Part shown: positions 13,225 to 26,430 of the stretch, piece after piece | How positions within the stretch are numbered: position 1 is the stretch's first letter | How the letters are laid out: each line of letters opens with the position of its first letter | Assembly: GCA_963969395.1 (NCBI GenBank) | Contig: OZ017800.1 | Coordinates: forward strand, 21,174,479-21,238,478 | Source of the DNA: Pseudoscleropodium purum | Taxonomy: Eukaryota; Streptophyta; Bryopsida; Hypnales; Brachytheciaceae | DNA: 64,000 nt | Direction: 5' to 3' | The notes under the pieces: generated by a model | Database searches by the model: none | What the model saw: only the letters and a program-made list of their open reading frames with translations | What the model was told of the DNA's origin: nothing | Translations under genes and position numbers: made by a program

Positions 13225-14638
13225 CACTATAAGAAAAAGGGGTATTATAATTGAGAATTTAAGTCCAAAAATGCATATTTAAATGCCAAATGTTTTTAGT
13301 ACGGATTCCTTAAAATGTCATCTCTAGGATATACATTATTATACCTTATTAAAAAACTTAAACTTGTCTCTTTAGTATAGGTGCATATGACTTTTATATC
13401 TTTACATCAAAGACAGTAAAATGAATTGTAAAAAAAAAAACCAAAAGTTACTTTTTGGTTTTAAATTTCACTATAGTTCTCTTTTGGGTATAATTTAACT
13501 GCCTTTCTATTTTGGGCACTTGGCACACTGATATTGGATGCACTTCCAAATGTTAGGAAACAAGTAGCCAATCTAATGTTTACAGCTGCCTTATTCTCAA
13601 CTGAGGTTTCCTTCCAATGTAGCTCCCTTTTTAGAGCACGTTTCATGTAATCAACTCTTGACAGTGCAATACAAGTGTCTCGATCACAAAGCTCTGCCCT
13701 TCTTCATTATTAGGGTTGTTGTTGAATTAATTTTCCATTCTAGAAAGCTTACAATTTCTTCAACGACAAAATAATAAAAATCCATTTATTACGTTTCTTA
13801 GAATTACACATGTGATTGTACTCATTTTGAAACGTACATGAATTTCTTCATATGCCCTTCATCTACTCTGTCGTATGTACTACAATGCACTTTCAATAGC
13901 AGTGCAATTGCTTCCACAATGATGCCAATAGAAATATCTATGATTACAACATATTGAAAACAACTGTACGCAATACTGAGATCAACATGGCCCATCTTTC
14001 TAGTGCATAACCTTCACTGAATTGCAATACTACGAGTACTTGCATGCCACAAACCAATTCTATACTTACATGTGTATAAAACTATTTGGCCATGCTATAT
14101 TCTTCCCCTTTGCATCTTTGACCATCTTATACTTCACTTGATTGTCCCACCCTGTTGAGATTGGACATAGTTTAGATCCACCATCCTCCGTAAACGTGTA
14201 CATTTTCACAAGTTTCCACTCCTTTGGTATGACCTTCCTTATGTATTTTGCACCGGATAAACCCATTATAATGGTTGTCCTAATTTCTTCCCTCCTTCCC
14301 ACCTTCATGACAAAAAGTGAAACAAGATCACCACATGCCACGCTTCAGTACACAAAAAGTGAATTTGCCTTCTTATGTACACATTTTATTCTCCATTCAA
14401 TATCATTTTACCATACATAGATCAATGAATTCATTGTGTCTGTAATTATTTTTCTCTAAAGTAACAATGTTGACTAATCTCTCTTCTTGTTTAGAAATTA
14501 AAGTTAATTCTAGTACATGGTAGTTAAAAACATTCACCACTTCCATGTATTCTCATGAACACATGCTAATATGAATTCAATTGTTAAAACAAGTGCATAT
14601 TCTACAACACAAACTCAACACTAATTTATAACAACCTC
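13225..14638 (-). mobile_element. Left remnant of a third CACTA-type element
   Basis: It begins CACTATAAGAAAAAGG, a CACTA-type terminus like those of the small element at 60800-62087. About 840 bp inside it lies a TnpA-like C-terminal coding fragment on the minus strand, the same layout as in the inner element (left end 15115, stop 16039). The matching right end was not found; the remnant is cut off by the outer CACTA end at 14639. Confidence 0.5.
14066..14341 (-). pseudogene. TnpA-like C-terminal domain fragment of the third CACTA element
   Basis: A 91-residue open frame ends VKYKMVKDAKGKNIAWPNSF. It parallels the last exon of the inner element's TnpA-like gene (ADQEVMHDVQGGNVIWDSKY): an IP-x-x-W core, then D-x-G-x-x-I-W near the end. 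The rest of the gene was not recognised; 13461-13646 on the same strand may be another broken piece. Confidence 0.45.
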
Positions 14639-14670
14639 CACTACAAAAAAAACAGTGAATAAATGACTGG
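14639..14670 (+). repeat. Left TIR of the outer CACTA element
   Basis: It matches the reverse complement of 39487-39518 at about 30 of the first 32 bases. Confidence 0.8.
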
Positions 14671-15111
14671 AGGAAATGACTAGAGGAAATGACTGTAAAG
14701 TGACTATATGTCCAGAACAACTAAAAAATGTCTACGAATTCCATAATTGCACCAGCACTGGGGCAACAGCATTGGAAGAGTCATTTGGCAGTCATTTTTC
14801 TAAACTGCGGATGAGGGTGCAATGAAGGTAGATTTTCATCTACGATTTTTAGTTCTCCTTGGGAACAAGATAACGTTGGGAACTAAGGTAAGTCAACGGC
14901 GGACGCCTTAGTCGTTAAAAAGTCACTTCAAGTCACTAAATAATACTTTGTATGTCTTTCTAGTGAGTAAGAAATGACTTAATGATTTTGGGTGGTTAAT
15001 GCTGCCCGTTGTGGCAAATTTCGGGCAAAAAGTAAAAAATTTGGAGCATGTACCTAGTCTAAGACTTCAAAGACGCAACTTCCGATAACTTCAATGAGAC
15101 TCAGAAATGAC

Positions 15112-15125
15112 TACCACTACAAGAA
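15112..15125 (+). repeat. TAC target duplication and left TIR of the inner CACTA element
   Basis: TAC (15112-15114) precedes CACTACAAGAA (15115-15125). The 11-bp terminus equals the reverse complement of 26995-27005, and TAC recurs at 27006-27008. Confidence 0.9.
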
Positions 15126-16038
15126 TATAGGCATTCTATGACTACGTAAATGACTACGTTTTCAGTCATTTCGGACATATATGGCTGCCTGTGAAAATGA
15201 GGCTCCGTAGTCATTGTGGACAAGTCCTTTAGGACATGACTGCATTCTTAATATCACCATCCGTCATCATACAAGGAAAGTTTTGGATGAATTATTCCTA
15301 CGTGGCCTCTAACGTGTTCAGGTCTACATGTGGCACTTGGGTTCGTTAGTCATAGTGTAGTCATTTTTTAGTCCCACTGTAGTCGAGTTCTGATGGTGGG
15401 CCCCACTTAGTCCACATGGCAATTGCTGGTAGGCGGTTCAATCCAATGTTCAGACGTTCAGATGGACAACAAGTTCTGGTGTAGTTATTCCCTAGTAGGG
15501 ATTCAGTTGAACTACAGTCATGTCATTGTGTATTGTTGCAATTGCAACTGCAGCTTAGTGAAGTGGTAGTTAAACAGTAGTTAGTCTCCTATGCTTAAGT
15601 GCTACTGCAGTTGCACCTGAGTTTCATCTCAGTTATATTTCAATACTAGGGTTGACAACGTAATGAAGCTTAGAAGCTGTTTTAGTACGATGTGGTTGTA
15701 TAGCTCAGCATTTGCTTTCATGAAAATGATAGAAAATTGATAGCCAAGTAAGCCAACCAACATGAGAACTATTGAGAAGAAAAATAGTTGTACAAGCAAT
15801 GGATGCACATACCATTACAAAATGGAAGACAACTAAAGCATTTTGTCAATGTCTACATCCATGATTGCATTTCTCTGAATTATTACACACAAGGTTTTGT
15901 GAGAATTCAAGGCATTGACCACTCTAAAATCAAAATACGTGCCCTCTTCCTTTAGAAGTACGACAATTCTGTACTATAGAGGGCTATCAGTCTTGCATGC
16001 AAATGTTACACTACACTTACACCAGCAGCGAAGTAATC
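15126..16038. promoter_or_regulatory. Left subterminal repeat region of the inner CACTA element
   Basis: There are many copies of (A)ATGACT or AGTCATT in both orientations, for example around 15148-15175 and 15345-15380. No gene is present. By analogy with En/Spm these are candidate TnpA-binding sites. Confidence 0.55.
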
Positions 16039-19000
16039 TCATAGGTTCAACTTTATGTACTTGGAATCCCAAATGACGTTTCCACCTTGAACGTCGTGCA
16101 TTACTTCTTGGTCAGCCTTCGGCTTGGGAAACATCAACGACACCTTCGGTTGCAAAACCTCCCGCACGTCCACTCTAAACCAACCATCCGGAATGAGCAT
16201 GCCATGGAACTTATCTATCCCTCCTATACCGATGATTCTTCCCAAAGCCACCTTCTGCCGAGTGGATCGTGGATTGACGAGGTACACATTGTCATACAAG
16301 CTGAGCTGAAAGATAGATTTGTTTTGTTAGATATAGGAAGTACTCCTGCCCGTGGGACCTTCAAAACATACTTCTCATTGCCAATGTAGTCACCCATACA
16401 ATAAATAACTGAAAATTGACTAACAACTTCCCCAGTTGAGTCACATATGAGGACTGGATGAGGATAATGCAACTACCAAATGACTAGGCAGTCATTCCTG
16501 AGTCATACAATTGAAATAACATTGACCTCAGCCTTCTAATTTCCCGAATGAAATTTGTGTACTCCAACACATTCAGGCTTCAACATCTCACCTTTTTTTT
16601 GGAAGAGTCACGGTTCTTGTCCTCTGCCGCTGTCGTCTTTGCCCTTGTCTCTCTTTTTCGTGCCTTCAACAAACACACACAAATTTTTTGTTAGAATTGA
16701 AAACAATTAGAAGGTGAGGGGACACGAATGAGCTTGAACCTTGTGGTCCACAAGTCCCCTCACCTTCCTTTGTAAGCGCATTGTCACTGAGGTCTGAATT
16801 TTGTGTCAAATCATGCCCTTGAACTGCATTGTTCTGCACATGTGAAGCATTCTGTGCATGGAACTCCTTCACATCTGTAGCGACATACAGAGCTTTCAAA
16901 AGTGGCCACAATGTGGACTTCAAGTAATTGTTGTCATTAGCTAGTTTTGCCAAATCAGCAACATAGAACGCACTAGTGATGACGACATTGGCTTGCGGAT
17001 TGCATGACACTCTTGATGCATTGTTGTCAACGACCACAGTGTTTGAGGGGCTAAATTGAGGCCATTCACTGTAAACTTTTGACAAAGGCTTCCCCCAAGC
17101 TATTGGTTTGCCGCCCTCAAACTGTACAGCCTCACATTTCTTCCCACCCCACACAAAGAGAGGACTGAAGTTACAATGTCCTTGCCTTTCTATCATTGTG
17201 GGCACAATGTCTTCCATGTAAGACTGACTCTTACTGCCCCAAAATCCCACTGTGAAATTAAAGAAGCATTGTGCCAAAAAGGGTTGCAACCATGGTCTTA
17301 AAAATACCCTCCTGCTCTTCGTTCTCAACGTGGGCCTAATTCTACAGTTTGGATTCTTCTCCTCAGCCAGACCACAATCCAGCAAGGTCCCATGAATGTT
17401 GAAAATTAGCAATTTAGCTTTTGCATTTTCGATGGGTACAATGCGTAAATTCGAAGCAGCTCTCACCTGATCTGACCCAGAATTAGGGAGTGTTGCCTCT
17501 GCATTTACCTTAGTGGATGCTTTCATTAGCTTCTTTTGCTTCTTTGGAGAAGATTTCGTTGGAGTACCACTTGCTTCCACTGCCTTCTCTGAGTTGTCCA
17601 CCATGTTTTTCCCAGCTTGGACCACATCCACTGCTTTTGTTGCCTTCTTCTGCTTAGGAGGGGAAGACTTGGTTGGAGCAGCAATTGGTTCCACAAGTTC
17701 TCTGGGGTCCTCCACTTTGTTCTCTCCATCCTCTTCAAGATCCACGATATTACTTGCATCACCGCCAGTAATATGCATGTCGGAGTCTACTTTGCTGGTG
17801 TCCACATTCACAAACTCCCGATCCTGCACTTCCGATGGAGGACATTGGCCAATTCCGTCCACAGGGATGTCGCTCGCGTCAGCCAAGAAATCATTGCCTT
17901 GTACAACCTTCGGAATTCCCTGTGTGCATTTCGAAATAGTCTCGTCCACATTGCACATCGGAATGCTAGTCTTCATTCGCGGATTCAATGTTGTTTTCGG
18001 CTTTGGACTCATAGTTTGACATATTGGGGTCGGGGATGATCTCTCTTTCTCTTCGGCGCAGGGTGCCTGTTTCTTGCCTTCTTCTCCAGAGGGTGACTGC
18101 ACTTCTAAGTGCAGCGGTTCTTCAGCCGCACTAGTCGTCTGCGACGGGCTGGGAGGAGGAAGTGACTCAGACCTGGGCACTTTTTTTCGACAAGGATCGG
18201 TCATTAAGTCGGCTCTGTCTCCCTCTTGAAGCAAAATGGACATCTGAATCTCCACAGGAGACTTAGATGCTGAGGGGCTTCCATGGGAAGTGTCCTTCAT
18301 TTTCCCCATGAAAGTGCTGAACATTGACTTCAGCTCTTCTACTGCGTTGTTCGTAGCTGCTATACTCATAAGAACTTTCGAGAACTCGCCCTTCAAGTCT
18401 GTCTGAGACTTCTCTATAGCACATATTCTTGCTGAATCTCCTGCAGTGAGACCCTAAAATTCTCAACCGCCATTCAAACAAGGGAAACTTCAGAGTTAGT
18501 CAATTATCAAGTTTCTACCAATGGGGTCATTGATCAATGACTTGCCTACTGCTGAATGACTACATTTTGACTTGTCCACCTACGTACAACAGAAAATGTG
18601 ACTGGGTCATGACTGCGCTACAACCACTGTAGAGATGACGCCACTCATTGTTTAGCAACATGAAATCATAAAATTTGAGAGAAGTTCAAAGGGCCTCACC
18701 GATCCGCGTCCAACATGGCCTGCAGATAACTGCATTCCATCTGCAATGTCCATTAGTCCTGAGCTGGTAGGCCTTCCCTCCTTCTGCATCCAACATGGTA
18801 ATAGCATTCAAACGCGGCATATTCATTTGCACATATTCTTTACAAGTGAAAGCACAGAACAAGCAAGAACAAAGGTAATACTATCTTCCGAACGTGGAAA
18901 ATGGAGAACCCTAATCTCACCAACTCTGCCTCCTTTCCGGCTTTCCCTTTTCGGCCCACAGTGGAGAAATTCTTCACTTGCCTCCTTGCATGGGCCATTG

Positions 19001-21100
19001 TCGCCGCTTTCTTCTGTTGCGTCTCTGTACTCCAATAATCCTGCAGCCTACTCCACTGATCTGGATTCACGTGAGATGGGCATTCATCTTTTGCGCTGCT
19101 TAGGAAATGAGCCTTCAACCTAGAGCGCTCTGTCTTCAAGTACCTCTTGATGGCATTCCTGAAGCCCAGCATGCTCAACTTGTTGCCTAAGTACTCGAAG
19201 TCATTGTCCAGGGTATTCCTCAACTTCTGCACGCTCTCATGCTTTTGTTTTTCCCAATCTATGATACTCATGTCAAGAATACGTGGCACATATGTCCTCA
19301 CTGAGCTGTCCCAAGCATTTTTCCCCACACAACCAGCATCAATTTCTCCGTCATCAGTGACTGTGATGCTGTGGGGTTTTTTGCCAACCCTACTTCGCTT
19401 CCTCCTTCCCTCGTCATAGATGCTGCGTTTCAGACATCACGATGCCCTCCCCACGCTATCTGCAGACATTTCGCCTGCATTGCTAAAGTCTTGTCCTAGA
19501 GAATTTCCCACCCACCTGTCCGGATAGGGAGCTGAGGAAGGTTGTGGCCCAGCACCCCACTGCGGTGGCTGCATCCACTGGCCGTTAGGCACCCATTGCC
19601 AATTCCCAGCATATGGAAGCCCTGCTTGCGTTGGTACTTCTGAGGCGCGTTGTGCAATTGGAGACTGCGGTCGGTGAATTTGTATAGGGGACCGCATTTG
19701 CACGTCGACTCTCTTGCGCTTCTGCCTTTTGTTGATGAGGTTCTCCTCAGCGTCCAAGTCATCGTCCTCTGAGTCAAACACTTGCATCGTACTACCTTTA
19801 CCTGCATCCACGTCCAATAATATTTTCATCAACAACCCTAAACCGCTCAAGTCCTTCCCTGTGTGGCATTGCTCTTCCATCTTGCAAGTAAAGAAGAAGT
19901 ACAATTGTGAGTCAAATCTGCTTCTCTATCCAAGAGTTTTACTTGAACTACAGCGTGTATACAGTGAAGTAGAAACCGCCATCTTTTCTAACAAAACAAA
20001 TCACACTATAGCCGTCACAGAATGCAACTTCTATATGTACCATTCTCCACTACGATGACGTTTACAAACCCTACTCAGCGTACGAGGAGGCCCACACCGC
20101 GAGAAGGGCAAATTACCTATAGGCGGGACCTCCGAGGTCGCCTTGCTCTGAACATGTGCACACACAATTGCTAGAGTCATCATACCTGCGGCAATACCTT
20201 CGTCGTCTGTTTTGGTTTTGTCGGAAGAGGAAGCCACATTTGCACTCATTTTGCCCCTCCTCTGCACGCGCTTGCTCCTTCGTCGTGCGTTTCCCCTCAC
20301 TGGCAACGTCGGATGACTTCGTCTGGGCAATCCAAAGTTCTCTCTTGCAATGTGACCCCTTCCTGCATCGGCTGCCTCAAGCAATACTTCTTTTTGGGGA
20401 TTCAAATCCTTTGTCCTACACACATGAATTCACAGCTTACTACCGTCCAATACGTCGCTACAAGGTAGGTCAAACAAAATACAAGAGCGCATGCTACCTT
20501 GAATGTCGACAAACTCTCTACTCCAAAGTCCGTGCCTCAGAATGGGTTTAGGGTTTCGCTAGCCTTTGCAGCCTCCGTACGCTGCCATACAGCCGCCACA
20601 CGTGTGCAACGTGGCGGTTTTCTAGTACTCCTCAACTTATTCAACTAATTTATGCCCACTAAACTAATGTATGACTCTACAATGACTCGAGCGCTACTAG
20701 AATAACAAACGCAGTCATACATGAGTAGTACGCTGCAACTGGAAGTCTACTATACAATGACTGGACTCGGCTTCTGAGACCAATTAATGTAGCAGTTGAG
20801 CAAGAAACAAGAAAAGCGGACAGAAATTGCACAAGAACTCCAATGCATGAAGAACAGAAGGCTGAGGACTTACATTCTTTGGATGGCCACTTCTATAGGC
20901 TTCATTTTTTGCCGTAAGAGCTGCACATGCTTGTCTCGTTCTAATTCGTAGGCAGACTTTCCCTCGTCTCCTGTTGCCGTCTTCTCTTCCTCCATCTGCT
21001 TTTGAATTAGGTTAGTGAAATGCCCGTAGTGCCCAACAATAGTACTGTAGGGATTGACGTTCACAAGCAACGCGTTACCAAGAAACAAGGGTATGCACAC
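16039..21100 (-). CDS. TnpA-like protein with Transposase_24-like and FCP1/NIF-like domains (inner CACTA)
   Basis: Blocks in order on the minus strand: an N-terminal exon near 21010-20870 (YELERDKHVQLLRQKM); 20400-20100 (DDEGIAAGMMTLAIVCAHV); 19904-19437 (acidic and Lys/Arg-rich, then Pro/Gln/Trp-rich); 19328-18840, a Transposase_24-type DNA-binding region with WSRLQDYWSTETQQKKAATM; about 18440-16764, a long exon; a small basic exon about 16660-16590 (ARKRETRAKTTAAEDKNR, NLS-like); and 16299-16039, the conserved CACTA C-terminal domain. The long exon has a repeated TPTKSSPxKQKK motif and then a HAD fold of the NIF/FCP1 type at about 17415-16900: LLIFNIHGTLLD, RPWLQPFL, FVWGGKKCE, KPLSKVYSEW, NTVVVDN. 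In active family members motif I is DxDxT; here it is NxHxT, so catalysis is unlikely. Exon borders are approximate and the large exons are open. Likely role: binding of subterminal repeats during transposition. Confidence 0.7.
16710..16767. other. 14-bp perfect inverted repeat (hairpin) at the end of the NIF exon
   Basis: Arms GAAGGTGAGGGGAC (16710-16723) and GTCCCCTCACCTTC (16754-16767) enclose a 30-nt loop. On the gene strand the first-read arm includes AAG|GTGAGG, a good splice-donor match. The outer element has the same structure at the equivalent place (37419-37477). Confidence 0.85.
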
Positions 21101-22215
21101 CTTTTTCCTGCTCCGTCACTATCTTGCAGGCGCCTAAGTGATCGGATGTCTGTCATAGGAAGAGAAGTGATGACCGCGTGCCGCAGCTGCGATGAAATAG
21201 CAGAATACAAAAGAGCCGGCTTTGTCGTGAATCTTGATTTTGCTGCCTTCCTAGCGTCGTTGAAGAAATTCCGCTAAAGTGAATAACGAAGAAGCCTATA
21301 GTAGCCAGTACTCTGTGTCGCTATAGAACGACGGCAGAGAATCACCTCTTGATACGGTAATAAATGTCCACTGAATTTGGTCCTTTTCTTGTGGACGTCA
21401 ATCATGAGAGCAATGTCCGTGCTTTGCGTTGGTGATAATTTTGTGGGATTGCCTTTGAGGGCACGGAGTGTTAGCCTTTTATTGTAGAAATTGCCTTTCA
21501 ATGAACCCTGAATTTCTTAAGTGCTTTCAATCCTAAACTGCTCATACGTCTTCAGAATTATGCCGAATTTACCTCAAGCACTAAATGTTGTACTTCACGA
21601 TGCTCTGCAAGATGATCCGACAGTCTTAATTTGAATTACTGTGCTTTCAAAAGTTCTTCTATTTTCCCTTACATGCCATGCTCTGGTTCCTTGTGCATAT
21701 GCTACGTTGCCCATGTACATTCTCCTTCAGTTTCTTGTTGTGTTGAGAAGCCATGTGAAATGAAGGGGATGCTATGTACATGTCAGGAAAATTGTATTCA
21801 AGTGTGGACTTCCCCTTGAAATTATATGGACTACGTCATTGTGCAATGAAGTAGACAAGGTAAGGACTCAACGTGAACCCTACGAAGTCATTACTTTGTT
21901 TGAGAATGAGAGACGTTGGTAAATGACTAGGTATTAACTCGTTGAAGTCATTCTGTAGTTGTATGTAGTTGTCACTCAGTTGACCTTCGGGCTCTTCAGT
22001 CATTTTGTACTTTCATGAAGTTGGCTATGAGTTCACAACAGTCATATCGTAGTCTGTTTTCATTGCATGTGAAGAAATTTAAGTGTGGTCTGCTTGGAAA
22101 TTTTCTGGCATTCCATAATTCTGTTGTCAAGGTTAGTACTCAGAAAATTTTTGGAACTCACATTTGAAAATGACATCCTCGTGTAGTTGTTGAAGTTCAA
22201 AAGTGTACAATCAAA
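21101..22215. promoter_or_regulatory. Divergent intergenic region of the inner CACTA element
   Basis: This 1.1-kb space lies between the two divergent element genes and must hold both promoters. Several AGTCATT/AATGACT motifs occur between 21880 and 22040, so TnpA-type autoregulation, known for En/Spm, is possible. The short open frames here match no family. Confidence 0.5.
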
Positions 22216-25200
22216 ATGCTACCAGCGCGCTTGCCCCTTTCAAATCCACAAAGGCAACGTCTCCGCGATGAGAGATTATGGATTCGCGAGTTTCAACGAG
22301 CTCGTCAACTCAATGCTTCCAGAATCCATTGCCCATGCATGGATTGCCAAGGTCAACGCAAGCTGCTCATAAAAAATGTGTGGGAACACCTCATGCGAAA
22401 TGGACGGCATCCACGGTTCAGGGTGTGGAGAGGGCCTGGCACTCGAGACTTGTCCGACAATGAATGGGAGGACGAATTCTGGGGCTCCCATGACAACTGT
22501 AGCGTGGGTGTGGATGCCCAAGTGGATACGCGAGGAATCCTTGAGAATGCATTCACTCATGACGATGGGACAAATGATATTGAAGATAGAGTTCTTGAAG
22601 AAGTGGCAGAAGTCTTCATGACCGCCGATTCACTGCACGATGAGTGCAGCATTGGGTCAATGCAAGGCCCACCAGAGAATGACGAAGGTCTTGCTGATGG
22701 GGTGCTTGCCGGTGAAATTGGAGAAGCCGCTTGGGAGGACCGATAGTTTGATCCTCACCACTTACAAGAGGCAATTCAAGATCTTTTTAGTGGCGCCAAG
22801 TGCACAAAGCTAGCAGCTACAATTTTGCTTATGAACTTGTGCACAGTGCATGGAGTCAGTAATACCTTTGCGGACGAGTTGTTCAATATCTTGCATGGTC
22901 ACATATTGCCTGACAGGAATTGTTTGCCGAAGAACTACCACGCAACACGTTCTTTGACACAGACATTGGGACTTGCCTACACAAGCATACATGCTTGTCA
23001 AACAGGTTGCATCCTTTTCAGAGGCTTACACGCAGATGCAATGCGGTACCTTCAATGTGATGGGCCTAGGTATAGAGATGAGGAAAGGAAGATGTTACCT
23101 GTGAAGGTTCTGAGGCACTTCCCCATCATACCAAGACTACAAAGAATGTTCAGGAGCCCCAGCATTTCAAAACTGATGCTCTGGCATTCCGAGAATAGGA
23201 ACGATCGGGAAGGCGAGGATGGTTTGGTCCGGCATCCCTATGACTCAAAGGCATGGCGGCATTTTCACGAAAATGTTGACCCCACTTTTAGCAACGACCC
23301 TAGAAATATCCATTTCGCTCTAGCCGCAGATGGGGTGAATCCGTATAAGCAGAATCGGTCCAACTGGTCTACTTGGCCGGTGCTTCTACTGAATTATAAT
23401 TTGCCACCTTGGTTGAGCACGAAGAAGTTCTTCATCATGTTGTCTTTATTGATCCCAGGGAGGCAGTCTGTCACCTGTGAAAATCTTGATGTGTACTTAG
23501 AGCCACTAGTAGAAGAGTTATTGCAATTGTGGGAAGGTGTTCCAGCTTATGACATAGCAAAGGAAGTCTCAGCAAGAGCATTCACATTGCGGGCCATGCT
23601 CCTATGGACGATTCATGATTTTCCCAGCTATGGGGTGGTTGGCGGATTTTCCCATCAAGGATTTGCTGCTTGTCCTTGGTGCGGTTCAAACTTGGGTGCA
23701 CAGCACTCTATGGAGCTGGGTAAGCAGATACATGGTGGGACTAGGCGTTGGTTGCCAGAAAGACACAATTACAAGTCAGCTCACATGAAAGACTTATTTG
23801 ATGGTTGTATGGAGAATCGACTGAAGCCTCCACGAGTGACGGTCGAGGAACAGCTACAGCATGCAACCGACTATGAAGCATGGAAAGCAGCGCCAAATCG
23901 AGAAGTAGGATCAAGGGACCCATCTAAAGTGCATGGTGTCAAACGATTGAGCATACTGTACAGGTTGCCTTACTGGAAGGTAATGTTGTCTTCAAACGCT
24001 GGTAATATGTGTCAAATTAAGTATTGAAGACTTTCTAGAGTTCAATTCTGATTTCCACGAACAAGTTAATGCAGTTTACTGATCTAGTGGCCTATTGTCA
24101 AACCACTTTAGATTGTCTGTCTATGGTATTGGCCTACAAACTATGCATATAAAGAACTTGTTAATTGAGGTGCCGATGTTCCAGTGTGGTGGTCGCAGAC
24201 TACAAGTACAATAATGAGACAATAGGATAGGTGTTACTTAGTTGTGAGGTGGATAGTAGTGACTTAGCAGTGACTCTCTTTCAACTGTGTCTGTCCTACT
24301 AATTAGTCATTTCTCAGACGTGCCATAGTCATGCAGTGAAATTATAGTTATTCATTGCTCCAGCGCAGACAACAATTCACGATTGAATTCTTATACCGTC
24401 TCCTGAGTGCATGCAGAAATTGCTTATTCGCTACACTTTGGATGTCATGCATTGCGAAATGAACTTGGCAAAGAACTTTTTGAAAACCATCACTGGGAAG
24501 AAAGACACTGTGAAAGTAAGGCGGGACTTACAGAGGCGGAATATACGACCACATTTGTGGCTAACTACGCACCCGAGGAATCCAATGAAGATGGTGAAAC
24601 TTGCAGCACCATATGTATTGAGAGATGCAGAGCTTGAAGTATTCTTAACGTGCATTGAGTCTTTGAAGACACCAACAGGCTATTCCTCCGACTTGGGCAA
24701 GCACTTACGTAAGAAAAACTTTGGTGGACTGAAGTCTCATGATTATCATGTCTTAATGCAACAAATATTACCATTGGCTTTGAGAGGTTTGATGGAACCA
24801 GGTCCCAGGATGGCTATCATGAGGATGAGTAAGGTTTTCAGAAGAATTTGTACTAAAGCATACAATCCCGCTAAATTCTCTTCCTTGGAAGCCGATGTGG
24901 CGGAGACCATGGCTTTGTTGGAGATGGAATTCCCACCGTCATTCTTTGACATAATGATACACCACCCATATCATTTGGTTCAAGAGCTGGACTTATGTGG
25001 TCCAGTCAGCGCAAGGTGGATGTACCCAATAGAACAGTACATGAAAACACTAAAAAATCATGTGAGGAATTTGGCTCGCTCTGAAGCATGTATGGCTGAG
25101 GGATACCTCAAAGATGAATGCATTGGATTTGTAACGGAGTACCTACAGAGCTTTCAGTTCACAGAGAGGCGTGTTTGGGATGCTGACGAAGAGTATGGCG

Positions 25201-26430
25201 ATGCAGAGGAGGTGCTACAGGGCGTAGGATGACCGTACATGATGACTCCTGCACTCCGGGATGTGGCACATCAGTACGTTTTGGCCAATGTGTCTTGTTT
25301 GCAGCAAAATTATTTGTAAGTAGACCGTATACCTTATTTGTTTTCTATGCATATGTACGATAGGCACAGATGTACTATTTTTTTAATTCTATTTTCTATG
25401 TCTTCCAATGGAAAAGAATGTGTAATACCAAGATGAACAATGCTGAAATACTCTATGTTAGTAGCAATGACAAAGTGAAGTGCGAGTTGTTGTGTAGTCA
25501 ACTGTGAGTCACAGCTAGTCATTGGATGACGGCTCTTACGATAAAATGACTAAGTGCAATTGTAACCGAGTCATTGATCAGAAGAAACCACTGATCACCT
25601 AAACTATGAACTCCTTTTGCTGTAGTTGAAATCTTGTAGGAAGTGGTCTCTATTTTGAGTTCTATGTATTGGAGGTTCACATTTCTACCTTCAACTATAG
25701 GAATTGGAAGGCCGAAGTTCAGCAAGATGTGACTATTCCAGCATTTGAGGACTGGCTCCCGAATGTAGTACAGAACTCGGCATTCGATGTGACAAACCCT
25801 GACGACAAGGATCGATTGATGCTCATCAGAAAACCATCACAGAAGGCAGCAAGATATACGAAGATGAAATCATTCGGTAGCCATTTCAGAGTAGATGATG
25901 GAGATACACATCGTTTCCAAACATATAATTCCGGAGTAGCTTCGGTTTTTGAAGTACCGACTGCAGATGCAACAGATGTGTCCGTGAACTACGTCGGAGT
26001 TCTAAAGGACATATTGAAGCTTGACTATGGGCCACTGCATACACCAATCATTCTTTTCCGATGCCAATGGATGAAGACTACAGATAATAGAGGCAATGCA
26101 ACGTATGTCCGCGATGATGCTGGCTTTTTGATGGTCAACTTCAAGCACAAACTACCATGCATGTCGGAGCCCTTTATTTTTTCCAACCAAGCAACACAAG
26201 TCTTCTTCTCTGATGTGCCACAGAAACCAGGATGGAAAATAGTTTTGCAAAAAGAAGCACGAGCTAAAAGGGAGGTGTTGGATAGTCCTAATGTATTCAT
26301 AAGTACCACTGTAGAAACTCCTGGTCTTACAGCTCCAGAAGTGGTGTCAACACCTTCATAAGTACCGTCTCTAATTGGGGCCATTGATTTGTCACCTGAG
26401 GACAATTTGTTAGCACATGCAATATACTAG
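22216..26430 (+). pseudogene. CACTA transposase (tnp2/Transposase_21) with three stop codons (inner element)
   Basis: Exons 22216-23979, 24417-25315 and 25701-26430 splice in phase to 1,130 codons plus stop. The N-terminus has a Cys pattern (HCPCMDCQG). The tnp2 core follows: NPRN-like DPRNIHFALAADGVNPY, STWPVLLLNYNLPPWL, MLSLLIPGRQSV, DVYLEPLVEELLQLW and a CPWC motif. Next comes TLDVMHCEMNLAKN, then a DUF4216-like C-terminus (YVGVLKDILKLDYG, ILFRCQW, GFLMVNFKHK, QVFFSD). Stops interrupt it at 22744 (TAG), 25230 (TGA) and 26359 (TAA); the outer copy reads through at each place, with Arg at the second. In En/Spm this protein (TnpD) cleaves the element ends. Confidence 0.88.

Noticed and set aside
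17392..17400. FNIHGT as an active HAD catalytic motif
   Set aside because: The nucleophile and acid/base aspartates of DxDxT are Asn and His in both element copies.
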